Assembly (NCBI GenBank): GCA_905198155.1
Contig: CAJKBQ010000008.1
Location: forward strand, 28,660 to 92,659
Direction: 5' to 3'
Length of the DNA: 64,000 nt
From: an uncultured Eubacteriales bacterium
GTDB lineage: Bacteria > Bacillota > Clostridia > Oscillospirales > Acutalibacteraceae
This document shows, piece after piece, positions 1 through 7,023 of this stretch (within the stretch, counting starts at the first letter, position 1; each line of letters starts with the position of its first letter). The notes beneath the pieces were generated by a model that did no database searches, was not told where the DNA came from, and worked only from the letters and a program-made list of their open reading frames with translations. The position numbers and the translations under genes are program-made.

Positions 1-1203
1 ACGCTGGATGCGGTGATCGCGTCGCTGGATCCGGATCATGTGGCCGAGCAGGCGCAGGCGATTGCCCGCGAAAAAGTGACGGCGGCCGTGGAGGCCAAGT
101 GCGGCGACATCACTGCGGCCGTGACGGCGGCGGTTCGGGCACAGGTGGAAGCCGAGGCAAAGCCCCAGGTGCAAGCGGCGGTCACGCAGCAGGTGCAGGC
201 GGAAGTGCAGGAAGGCGTGGAAGCGCAGCGCAGCACGATCGAAGCGCAGGTCACGGCGGCAGTGCGTCAGCAGGTGGAAGCCGAGGTCGCGCAGAACCGG
301 GATCAGATCGAATCGGGTGTGCTTGCGTCGATGGGCATGACCAAAAAACAGTACGATGCGGCTGTGGCGGCCGGGCAGATTTCGGAAGCGCAGCAGGCGC
401 AGGTGACGGCGGCCGTGGATGCGCAGATTGCGCAGCTGGTGGACGCGCAGATGGCGTCCGACACGGTGCAGGCGACCATCGCGTCGCAGACCGATGCGCA
501 GATTGCGGCGGCTGTCGCAGAAAAAATGGCGTCCGATGAGATCCAGGCGACGATTGCTTCGACGACGGAGGCACAGCTGAAAATCGTGGTCGATCAGAAA
601 ATGGCGACGGACGAAATTCAGGCGACCATCGCGGAAAAGACCGACGAACAGGCTGCGCTGCTGATTGAGCAGAATATGCAGAGCAAAGAAGTGCAGGATC
701 AGATCACCGAAGCGCTGAAAAAAGCGCAGTCCGGTGCGGCCGATATCAGTGCGCTGAAAGCCTCGCTCAACGAGTACAACACGTTCTACACCGGCCTGTA
801 CGCCTACACGGCCGGGGTGGCCGAGGCGAACGACGGTGCGTCGCAGCTGCTGACCGGCGCTGGCGCGCTGAGCACGGGCGCCAATCAGCTGGACAGCGGC
901 GCACAGCAGCTGTACAACGGGCTGCTGTCGCTCAAATCCAATGCGCCGGCGCTGGTGGACGGCGTGACGCAGCTGCGGGACGGCGCGATGCAGCTGTCCG
1001 ACGGGCTGCGGGAATTCAACGAACGCGGTGTCCAAAAACTGGTGGATGCGGTGGACGGCGACCTGAACGGGCTGCTGACGCGCGTGCGCGCGACGGCCGA
1101 TGTGTCGAAAAATTACCGCTCGTTCTCCGGCCTGACGGACGGGATGGACGGCGCGGTGCGGTTCATCTACCGGACGGATGCGATTGAAGCCAAAACGGAA
1201 TAA
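1..1203 (+). CDS. C-terminal part of an Ala/Gln-rich coiled-coil protein with LxxG heptads (5' end outside window)
   Basis: The frame is open from base 1, so the true start lies upstream. The visible ~400 residues are Ala/Gln/Glu-rich and almost wholly helical. Three 25-residue repeats (nt 454-528, 529-603, 604-678) each begin A-(S/T)-D and contain QATIA. They are followed by heptads of the GAxxLxxGAxxL kind (about nt 830-1010) and a short globular tail ending FIYRTDAIE. This layout resembles the extracellular stalk of large clostridial membrane proteins of the YhgE/Pip or RND-like class; that assignment is inference because no membrane segment is in view. A strong terminator follows. Confidence 0.6.
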   Translation, partial: TLDAVIASLDPDHVAEQAQAIAREKVTAAVEAKCGDITAAVTAAVRAQVEAEAKPQVQAAVTQQVQAEVQEGVEAQRSTIEAQVTAAVRQQVEAEVAQNRDQIESGVLASMGMTKKQYDAAVAAGQISEAQQAQVTAAVDAQIAQLVDAQMASDTVQATIASQTDAQIAAAVAEKMASDEIQATIASTTEAQLKIVVDQKMATDEIQATIAEKTDEQAALLIEQNMQSKEVQDQITEALKKAQSGAADISALKASLNEYNTFYTGLYAYTAGVAEANDGASQLLTGAGALSTGANQLDSGAQQLYNGLLSLKSNAPALVDGVTQLRDGAMQLSDGLREFNERGVQKLVDAVDGDLNGLLTRVRATADVSKNYRSFSGLTDGMDGAVRFIYRTDAIEAKTE

Positions 1204-1250
1204 AACAGGCAAAATCGAGACAAAACAGGCGTAAAATGATGCAAATCAGT

Positions 1251-1286
1251 GATTCCGGCGGAGCGTATCCGCCGGAATCATTTTTT
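1251..1286 (+). terminator. Rho-independent terminator
   Basis: A perfect 12-bp stem (1251-1262 with 1268-1279) and a 5-base loop are followed by a T-tract at 1281-1286. It ends transcription of the coiled-coil gene. Confidence 0.9.
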
Positions 1287-1297
1287 GCGCGTTTTGG

Positions 1298-1326
1298 TTG
1301 ATTTTTGCGGGAAAATGCAGTATAAT
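1298..1326 (+). promoter_or_regulatory. Sigma-A promoter of the acetyltransferase gene
   Basis: TTGATT (1298-1303) and TATAAT (1321-1326) are separated by 17 bp, just after the upstream terminator. Confidence 0.8.
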
Positions 1327-1366
1327 AGACGAAAATTACACGATGCAAAAAGGAGCATTTTCCCCC

Positions 1367-2002
1367 ATGAGCCTGATGATGAAAAATATGCACACCGGCG
1401 GGCTGTATCTGCCGGACGATCCAAAACTGGCAGACGAACAGCTGCGGTGCCTGGATCGCCTGTACGACTTCAACCAAACCCGCCCCACCGAGCAGGCAAA
1501 GCGCACGGCGATGCTGCGCGAAATGTTTGCCGAGATCGGCGACGGGTGCTACATTGAGCCGCCGTTCCACGCCAATTGGGGCGGGAAATTTGTGCATTTT
1601 GGCAAAAATATTTACGCCAATTTTAACCTGACGATGGTAGACGACACCGACATCTATGTGGGCGACTACACGATGTTCGGGCCGAACGTCACCGTGGCGG
1701 TAGCGGGGCACCCCATCCTGCCGGAGCTGCGCGAACAGGCGTACCAGTACAACGCGGTCGTTCGAATTGGACGATGCTGTTGGATTGGGGCGGGAGCGGT
1801 AATTTTGCCCGGTGTTACCATTGGAGACAATACGGTGGTCGGCGCAGGGAGCATCGTGACTAGGGATTTACCGGCGAATGTGGTTGCAGTTGGGAATCCG
1901 TGCCGCGTGCTGCGGTCGATCGATGCGCGCGACCGGGACGTGTATTTCCGCGGAATGCCGATCGATTGGGACGAAATTGCGGCCGCAAAAGGCGCGGAAT
2001 GA
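1367..2002 (+). CDS. Maltose/galactoside O-acetyltransferase family protein (hexapeptide repeat)
   Basis: A 211-residue protein of the maltose O-acetyltransferase (Maa/LacA) family, which moves acetyl from acetyl-CoA to a sugar hydroxyl in the cytoplasm. The N-terminal Mac-type helical segment (KRTAMLREMF) is followed by left-handed beta-helix hexapeptide repeats, including IGAGAVILPGVTIGDNTVVGAGS near the C-terminus (written here as family-typical turns). ATG 1367 is chosen over in-frame codons upstream because those lie within or close to the promoter; an AAAAAGGAG box ends 12 bases before it. It is monocistronic with its own promoter. The acceptor sugar cannot be read from sequence; housekeeping detoxification of sugars is the usual view of the family. 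Confidence 0.88.
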   Translation: MSLMMKNMHTGGLYLPDDPKLADEQLRCLDRLYDFNQTRPTEQAKRTAMLREMFAEIGDGCYIEPPFHANWGGKFVHFGKNIYANFNLTMVDDTDIYVGDYTMFGPNVTVAVAGHPILPELREQAYQYNAVVRIGRCCWIGAGAVILPGVTIGDNTVVGAGSIVTRDLPANVVAVGNPCRVLRSIDARDRDVYFRGMPIDWDEIAAAKGAE

Positions 2003-2070
2003 GCCGTTATTTTCGGATTTTGCATGGAAATCATGCGAAAATTGCGCTTTTCTTCGGGCGCGGTTTGTGA

Positions 2071-2076
2071 TATAAT
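2071..2076 (+). promoter_or_regulatory. Probable -10 box for the ProX-type gene
   Basis: TATAAT lies 33 bases before the ATG at 2109. No good -35 hexamer stands at 16-18 bp spacing, so the call rests on the -10 alone. Confidence 0.45.
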
Positions 2077-2108
2077 CAAAGGCAAATTCAGAATCGAGGC
2101 GAATCGTG

Positions 2109-2648
2109 ATGATTCATGTCAGTCAACCTGATACCGCCGCGCCGGAGATGTTCCGGACCCCGCTGCAAGCGCAGGTGTACCGCACCTTGGACGCGCTGGG
2201 CATCCCATTTTCGCGCGTGGACACCGACGAAGCCATCACCATGGCGGACTGCGCCGCCATTGATGAAGGGCTGTCCGTGAAGGTGGTGAAAACGCTGTTC
2301 CTGTGCAATCGGCAGAAAACGGAATTTTATTTGTACATTATGCCGGGAGATAAGCCGTTCCGATCGAAAGATTTCAGCGCCGGGCTGGGGATTTCGCGCG
2401 TGTCGTTCGCGCCGCCGGAGCTGCTGGACACGATGATGGGCGTGACGGTCGGCGCTGCGACTGTGTTTAGTTTGCTGCGGCCGGAGGCGCGCGACGTGCA
2501 GCTGGTGATGGATCCGGACGTGTTGGCCGAACCGTTTTACGGGTGCAGCGACGGGACGACGACCGGGTATATGAAGCTGCGGACGGCAGATGTGACGGAA
2601 CGGTTGGTGCCGGCGACCGGGCATTCGGTGCAGATGTGCCGGATGTGA
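2109..2648 (+). CDS. YbaK/EbsC-type aminoacyl-tRNA deacylase (ProX/PrdX-like)
   Basis: 179 residues with the YbaK/ProX fold, a trans-editing domain that hydrolyses mischarged tRNA (for example Ala-tRNA-Pro or Cys-tRNA-Pro). Visible landmarks are the early substrate-contact helix, the conserved lysine in SVKVVKTLFLCN, the FYLYIMPGDKPFRSKDF strand-turn and the late GYMKL segment. Start: GTG 2106 and ATG 2109 are adjacent; ATG 2109 sits 9 bases after a GAGG box. The gene is alone, with no proline-metabolism neighbour. A second member of the family lies at 23380-23862, and the two are clearly diverged. Which tRNA error this copy corrects is not known. Confidence 0.82.
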   Translation: MIHVSQPDTAAPEMFRTPLQAQVYRTLDALGIPFSRVDTDEAITMADCAAIDEGLSVKVVKTLFLCNRQKTEFYLYIMPGDKPFRSKDFSAGLGISRVSFAPPELLDTMMGVTVGAATVFSLLRPEARDVQLVMDPDVLAEPFYGCSDGTTTGYMKLRTADVTERLVPATGHSVQMCRM

Positions 2649-2656
2649 GATTGTTC

Positions 2657-2850
2657 GCTGCGCCGCAGTTATAGTGATATTGTTCGCGGGGCGAACAGTG
2701 ATATTTTTGCTCCGCAAAAGTGATATTTTCCGCTGCGCGGAAAGTGATAGCAATATGATATTCGCATCCAACACTGCCGAAGGCAATATCACCCGGCGGA
2801 GCCGGATATCACTGCGAAGCAATAACACTCGCCGCAGGCGAATATCACTG
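2657..2850. repeat. Hairpin array punctuated by GTGATAT / ATATCAC
   Basis: The first half carries repeated GTGATAT words, each followed by a short perfect hairpin (for example GTTCGCGGGGCGAAC, TTTTGCTCCGCAAAA, TTTCCGCTGCGCGGAAA). The second half carries the inverse word ATATCAC between similar hairpins, so the block as a whole can also fold back on itself. It contains no credible gene and fills the gap before the tRNA-Tyr terminator. A worn relative is at 59955-60068. Confidence 0.75.
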
Positions 2851-2882
2851 AAAAAAGCACTTGCATACGCAAGTGCTTTTTT
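2851..2882 (-). terminator. Terminator of tRNA-Tyr
   Basis: An 8-bp stem (2857-2864 with 2869-2876) and 4-base loop are followed on the minus strand by a run of six U (A-run 2851-2856). The opposite side also has a T-run, so it could act in both directions. Confidence 0.88.
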
Positions 2883-2883
2883 C

Positions 2884-2968
2884 TGGTGGGGAAAGGTGGA
2901 TTCGAACCACCGAAGTCAGAGACAACAGATTTACAGTCTGCCCCCTTTGGCCACTCGGGAATTTCCCC
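2884..2968 (-). tRNA. tRNA-Tyr (anticodon GTA)
   Basis: 85 bases including an encoded CCA. The acceptor stem GGGGAAA (2968-2962) pairs with TTTCCCC (2894-2888), the anticodon loop reads ACTGTAAAT, there is a long class II variable arm, and the T-loop is GGTTCGAATCC. The discriminator is A, as expected for tRNA-Tyr. Confidence 0.97.
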
Positions 2969-3009
2969 TTATTCATCAAGCGCACTGCATTTTTGCAGAA
3001 CGCTTGATT

Positions 3010-3038
3010 ATTATACACCGTCCGGCGCGAAAAGTCAA
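3010..3038 (-). promoter_or_regulatory. Promoter of tRNA-Tyr
   Basis: On the minus strand TTGACT (3038-3033) and TATAAT (3015-3010) are separated by 17 bp, about 40 bases upstream of the mature tRNA. Confidence 0.85.
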
Positions 3039-3079
3039 GAGGTTTTTGCAAATTTTCGATTTTCTGCGCAAAAATCTCG

Positions 3080-3772
3080 TTATTCGCGCAGGCGGCCGTC
3101 TACCGTGACGGTGACGACCTGCCACGGGATGAATTTTCCGCTGGCTTGCAGCGCGGTGCGCGCCGCTTGTTCCAGCCCGCCGCAGCACGGGACTTCCATC
3201 CGGACAACGGTGACGCTTTGGATATTGTTGGAACGGATGATTTCCGTCAGCTTTTCGGCGTAGTTCACGCCGTCCAGCTTGGGGCAGCCGATCAGCGTGA
3301 TTTTGCCGCGCATGAACTGCGTGTGCATCTGCGCATAGGCGTACGCCGTGCAGTCCGCCGCGATCAGCAGTTTGGCGCCGTCAAAGTAGGGCGCGTTGAC
3401 CGGCACCAGCCGAATCTGGCACGGCCATTGGCCCAGCTGCGACGCGGCCGGTGCGGCCGGCGCGGGGGTATCGGCGGATTCGGGGTGCATCCGGCGCAGC
3501 TGATGGCCGGGACATCCGCCGTGCGGCCGGGATTGCGCGGCTTTGTGCGCTTGGACGGCGGCTTCGTCGTATGCGGCGGCTTCGCGCTCCACGAACGAGA
3601 TCGCGCCGGTGGGGCAGGCGGGCAGGCAGTCGCCGAGGCCGTCGCAGTAGTCGTCGCGCATCAGTTTGGCTTTGCCGTTGACCATTGCGATGGCGCCTTC
3701 GTGGCATGCCGCCGCGCACGCGCCGCAGCCGTTGCATTTTTCTTCGTCGATGTGAATGATTTTCCGGATCAT
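3080..3772 (-). CDS. 4Fe-4S ferredoxin-domain protein
   Basis: 230 residues. The N-terminal ~60 residues hold two ferredoxin cluster motifs, CNGCGACAAAC and CDGLGDCLPAC, each followed by the usual proline or histidine context, so two 4Fe-4S clusters are likely. The remainder (residues ~120-215) is a cytoplasmic domain with IAADCTAYAYA, IGCPKLD and EVPCCGGLE, whose cysteines may bind a further metal or cluster. Proteins of this build occur in Clostridia beside Crp/Fnr regulators and hybrid-cluster or nitrosative-stress genes; here it diverges from a Crp/Fnr gene. Start ATG 3772 has an AAAGGG ribosome site. The electron partner is unknown. Confidence 0.8.
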   Translation of the reverse strand: MIRKIIHIDEEKCNGCGACAAACHEGAIAMVNGKAKLMRDDYCDGLGDCLPACPTGAISFVEREAAAYDEAAVQAHKAAQSRPHGGCPGHQLRRMHPESADTPAPAAPAASQLGQWPCQIRLVPVNAPYFDGAKLLIAADCTAYAYAQMHTQFMRGKITLIGCPKLDGVNYAEKLTEIIRSNNIQSVTVVRMEVPCCGGLEQAARTALQASGKFIPWQVVTVTVDGRLRE

Positions 3773-3832
3773 GAAAAAATCGCCCTTTCTTTTATATTAT
3801 ATTAAAGTGTTTGGGTGGGTCGCAGCGCATAC

Positions 3833-3862
3833 TTGACTGCGATGGGTTTATTATAGTATAAT
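3833..3862 (+). promoter_or_regulatory. Promoter of the Crp/Fnr gene
   Basis: TTGACT (3833-3838) and TATAAT (3857-3862) are 18 bp apart. A palindrome at 3878-3891 begins about 15 bases downstream of the -10 box. Confidence 0.85.
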
Positions 3863-3877
3863 ACAGTCGAAAATTCG

Positions 3878-3891
3878 GTGGTTATAACCAC
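3878..3891. promoter_or_regulatory. Candidate Crp/Fnr operator (perfect palindrome)
   Basis: GTGGTTATAACCAC is a perfect 14-bp inverted repeat. It overlaps the expected start of the Crp/Fnr transcript and stands in the shared upstream region of the ferredoxin gene. A position just after the -10 box fits autorepression. Confidence 0.6.
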
Positions 3892-3906
3892 GAAAGAAGG
3901 TTTTTG

Positions 3907-4542
3907 ATGTTGAAAGATTTTCCATTGCTGCGGGGACTGCCGGACGCAGAGGCGGATGCGATTGCGGGGGCGGCGCGGGTTCGGACGTACCGGCGGGGCG
4001 AGACGATTCTGCGGGCGGGGACGACGGTGCAGGCGATTGGCGCGGTGCTGCGCGGCCGGGTGCGGATTGAACGGGTGGACTGGTGGGGCAACCGGAGCAT
4101 TTTGGGGACGGCGGCGGCCGGGCAGATTTTTGCGGAGTCGTACGCGCTGTGTGGGGCGGCGATGCTGGTGGACGCGGTGTGCGCGGCGGACGCGGAGATC
4201 GCGATGCTCCCGATGGATGCGCTGCGGCGCAGCCCGGCGGTGCTGGAACGACTGCTGATTGCGGCGGCGCGCAAAAACCGGGCGCTGTCCGAGCGGATGT
4301 TCTGCACGGGGCCGAAAACCATCCGCGCGCGGGTGCAGACATACCTCAGCGGGCAGGCTGCGGCGCACGGCGCGCTGGAATTCGAGATTCCGTTCGACCG
4401 GCAGGAGATGGCGGATTACCTGAATCTGGACCGGAGTGCGCTGTCCAAAGAGCTGGGACGGATGCGCGCGGACGGGCTGATCGCGTTCCGGAAAAACCGG
4501 TTCCGGCTGATGCGAACGGGCAATTTGGACGAAAAATTTTGA
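3907..4542 (+). CDS. Crp/Fnr family transcriptional regulator
   Basis: 211 residues: an N-terminal cyclic-nucleotide-binding-like beta-barrel (residues ~5-115, with RRGETILRAGT and GQIFAES), a dimer helix (~115-140) and a C-terminal winged helix (~150-205) with recognition segment LNLDRSALSKELGRMRADG. No N-terminal cysteine cluster of the FNR type is present; scattered cysteines lie near residues 82, 92 and 132. The signal is therefore not oxygen through an FNR-type cluster; haem, NO or a small molecule remain possible. Start ATG 3907 has GAAGG six bases upstream. It is divergent from the ferredoxin gene, which is its likely target. Confidence 0.88.
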   Translation: MLKDFPLLRGLPDAEADAIAGAARVRTYRRGETILRAGTTVQAIGAVLRGRVRIERVDWWGNRSILGTAAAGQIFAESYALCGAAMLVDAVCAADAEIAMLPMDALRRSPAVLERLLIAAARKNRALSERMFCTGPKTIRARVQTYLSGQAAAHGALEFEIPFDRQEMADYLNLDRSALSKELGRMRADGLIAFRKNRFRLMRTGNLDEKF

Positions 4543-4593
4543 ATTGACCGTGAAGAAAGCACGAATCCCCCTCCGATCATACAATTTTCCCTC

Positions 4594-4622
4594 CTGACAA
4601 AGCAAAAAAGGTGTGCTATAAT
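4594..4622 (+). promoter_or_regulatory. Promoter of sugar ABC transporter 1
   Basis: CTGACA (4594-4599) and TATAAT (4617-4622) have a 17-bp spacer. A GGAG-containing inverted stretch (about 4634-4660) follows in the leader. Confidence 0.75.
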
Positions 4623-4689
4623 TTAGTCACAGTTCCGGAGGGCACAAAACAACGCCTCCGAACCGCAAGTCACTAAGGGAGGAATTGCT

Positions 4690-5649
4690 TTGACCACCGC
4701 AACCGCACGCAGCGACCAATCGGTCGCGCATTTGAAAAAGCTGAAAAAGCGGAGATCGTTTTACGACAACCTGACGCTGTTTCTGCTCACCCTGCCGGGG
4801 CTGGTGTTTTTGCTGGTATTCAACTACGCGCCGATGTTCGGCATTGTGATCGCGTTCAAAAAGTACCAGCCGCTGAAAGGGATTTTCGGAAGCGAATGGG
4901 TGGGGCTGGACAACTTTAAGTTTTTCTTCAACTCCCAGGACGCGGTACGAACCATCCGCAACACGGTGCTGTATGCGCTGGACTTTCTGGTGCTGAACCT
5001 GATCCTGGGCGTGGCGATGGCGCTGCTGCTGTATCACCTGCGCAGCCGGGTGATGCTGAAAACGTATCACACGATTATCCTGCTGCCGCGGTTTTTGTCG
5101 ATCGTGATCGTGTCGTTTATGGTGTACGCGATTCTCAGCCCGTCGTACGGCGTGCTGAACCAGATTATCTCCGCGTTTGGCGGCGCCAAAATCCAGTGGT
5201 ACAGCGAACCGAAGTATTGGCCGGTGATTCTGACGATCGTGCACTGCTGGCAGATTGTGGGCAGCGGATGTTTGTACTACTATGCCGCGCTGGTGGCGGT
5301 AGACGAATCGCTGCTGGAAGCCGCGACGATTGACGGCGCGACGACGATGCAAAAATGCTGGCACATCCTGATCCCGAGTTTGATCCCGATCATGGTGATC
5401 CTGACGATTCTGGGCATCGGCGGGCTGTTCAGCGGAGACATGGGGCTGTTTTATCAGGTGCCGAAAAACCAAGGCATCCTGTATGAAACGACGGACATTA
5501 TCAACACCTACACTTACCGCGCGCTGCTGGGCGGCACGCTGGAAAAATCGGCGGCCGTTGGGTTGTTCCAGTCGCTGGTTGGGCTGGTGCTGGTGGTTGG
5601 CACGAACCAGATTGTGCGGAAGGTGAGTCCGGAGAACAGTATGTTCTGA
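4690..5649 (+). CDS. Sugar ABC transporter permease, LplB type
   Basis: 319 residues with six predicted membrane helices and the EAA loop expected of binding-protein-dependent permeases (LLEAATIDGATTMQKCWHILIPSL, about residues 210-232, key residues E-A-A-x(3)-G). The family imports oligosaccharides together with a partner permease, a lipoprotein and an ATPase. The start is TTG 4690, seven bases after a strong AAGGGAGG box; no ATG lies near. It is the first gene of a permease-permease-lipoprotein set, but its partner permease begins 405 bases downstream because repeat elements fill the gap. No ATP-binding gene is nearby, so a shared MsmX-like ATPase is expected elsewhere. Confidence 0.92.
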   Translation: MTTATARSDQSVAHLKKLKKRRSFYDNLTLFLLTLPGLVFLLVFNYAPMFGIVIAFKKYQPLKGIFGSEWVGLDNFKFFFNSQDAVRTIRNTVLYALDFLVLNLILGVAMALLLYHLRSRVMLKTYHTIILLPRFLSIVIVSFMVYAILSPSYGVLNQIISAFGGAKIQWYSEPKYWPVILTIVHCWQIVGSGCLYYYAALVAVDESLLEAATIDGATTMQKCWHILIPSLIPIMVILTILGIGGLFSGDMGLFYQVPKNQGILYETTDIINTYTYRALLGGTLEKSAAVGLFQSLVGLVLVVGTNQIVRKVSPENSMF

Positions 5650-5699
5650 GTTGGTGGACACGGGCGCGAGGGTGGCTGCATCACAGCGATCCCGGCAAG

Positions 5700-5804
5700 T
5701 GTTGAAGGCAACTCCTTCAGGTGCGGTTGCAACATTGTGGTTGCGCTGCGTGTTGAAGGCAACTCCCTCAGGCGCTGCGGCGCCAGCTCCCTCGCGAGGG
5801 AGCC
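5700..5804. repeat. Palindromic repeat element, left copy, inside the transporter operon
   Basis: GTTGAAGGCAACTCC occurs twice (5701-5715 and 5752-5766), followed by CTCAGGCGCTGCGGCGCCAG and the hairpin CTCCCTCGCGAGGGAG (5787-5802). This word set (CCCTCAG...CTCCCTCGCGAGGGAGCC) is one I recall from intergenic repeats of gut Ruminococcaceae. It lies between the two permease genes and codes for nothing obvious. Confidence 0.7.
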
Positions 5805-5890
5805 TGGGGTCGTACCGCCGGGATAGTACGCTGGGATAATAAACCATCGGCCGCAGAAAATGCCCCGACTACATGAATCTATTGGTAACT

Positions 5891-5967
5891 GGCTCCCTCG
5901 CGGCGGCCGTGTCGGCCGCGTGCTGCCCGCCGCCGACGCAGTCGCGGCTAAGGCTGAGGGAGTTGCC
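5891..5967. repeat. Palindromic repeat element, right copy (inverted)
   Basis: The block runs from GGCTCCCTCGC (5891-5901) to GGCTGAGGGAGTTGCC (5952-5967). It is the same element as the block at 5700-5804 in opposite orientation, with a different central loop. The remaining bases of the 405-base gap (5968-6038) show no gene. Confidence 0.65.
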
Positions 5968-6054
5968 CTGTGGCCGCGCTACCCCCCGTAATCCTGCAAT
6001 TATTTCTAAATATATCGATCTACCCACAATTCCACCACAGAGAGGATTCTGTTC

Positions 6055-6951
6055 ATGATGAATGCAATCGCAAAGCGGCGCAAGGTGCCGATGGGACAAG
6101 TTTGTTTGCACATTTTCTTTATCCTGCTGTCGCTATGTTACATTTTGCCGCTGATTTTGCTGGTGTCGGTGTCGCTGGAGGGCGCAAGCTCGCAGTATTT
6201 TACGCTGTTCCCCAAGCAGGTGAGCTTGGCGGCGTACCGGATGGTGTTCAAAAACCCGACCCGGATTTTGGACGCGTACAAAGTCACCGCGTTTTACTCG
6301 GTGGTGGGGACGGTTGGGTCGCTGGCGGTGATGGCGATGTTCGCGTATTCACTTTCGCGGCCAAACTTTAAGATGAAGAACGTGCTGACGTTTATCCTGT
6401 TTTTCACCACGCTGTTTTCCGGCGGGTTGGTGCCGTCGTATATCCTGAACACCAAGTATTTGGGGTTGGGGGACAGCATTTGGGTATATATCTTGCCGGG
6501 GATGATTAGTGCGTGGAACGTGATCGTGATCCGGACAAACTTCAAAGGGCTGCCGAACGAGCTGTTTGAAGCGGCGCATTTGGACGGCGCGTCCGAACTG
6601 CGGGTGTGCTTCACGATTGTGATCCCGCTGTCCACGCCGGTGCTGGCGTCGGTTGGGTTTTTGGACTTCATCGGGCGGTGGAACGACTGGTTTACATCGT
6701 CGGTTTACATCCGGACGCCGTCGCTGTATTCGCTGCAATATGTGTTGAAGCTGATACTGGACAATATCGAGATGCTGGAACAGATGGTGAAAGAAGGCGG
6801 GCTGGACGAGTCGATGCAGAACCAGCTCAACAACCTCGAATCTATGCGGTTTGCCATGGCTGTGGTTGCGGCCGGGCCGATGCTGCTGGTGTTCCCGTTC
6901 TTCCAAAAGTACTTCGCCAAAGGCATGACGCTGGGCGCGGTCAAGGGGTAA
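6055..6951 (+). CDS. Carbohydrate ABC transporter permease, YtcP/LplC type
   Basis: 298 residues, six predicted membrane helices, and the EAA loop LFEAAHLDGASELRVCFTIV near residue 180. It is the partner of the permease at 4690 and forms the membrane channel with it. Two ATGs stand at 6055 and 6058, 9-12 bases after an AGAGAGG box; either may be used. The C-terminus ends KYFAKGMTLGAVKG, the standard end of this family. The solute-binding lipoprotein follows after 72 bases. Confidence 0.92.
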   Translation: MMNAIAKRRKVPMGQVCLHIFFILLSLCYILPLILLVSVSLEGASSQYFTLFPKQVSLAAYRMVFKNPTRILDAYKVTAFYSVVGTVGSLAVMAMFAYSLSRPNFKMKNVLTFILFFTTLFSGGLVPSYILNTKYLGLGDSIWVYILPGMISAWNVIVIRTNFKGLPNELFEAAHLDGASELRVCFTIVIPLSTPVLASVGFLDFIGRWNDWFTSSVYIRTPSLYSLQYVLKLILDNIEMLEQMVKEGGLDESMQNQLNNLESMRFAMAVVAAGPMLLVFPFFQKYFAKGMTLGAVKG

Positions 6952-7023
6952 TATTCCATTGGTGTTCACGCGGATTCATGGACGCGTTGACATAGAAAAA
7001 ATTTTACAACAGGAGGCAAACAC

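Noticed and set aside
2657..2850. CRISPR array or small-protein gene
   Set aside because: The heptamer word is too short and reverses orientation midway; translated frames show no protein-like content.
6987..7010. TTGACA as a promoter for the lipoprotein gene
   Set aside because: No -10 box stands at 16-18 bp; the gene is probably expressed from the operon promoter at 4594.
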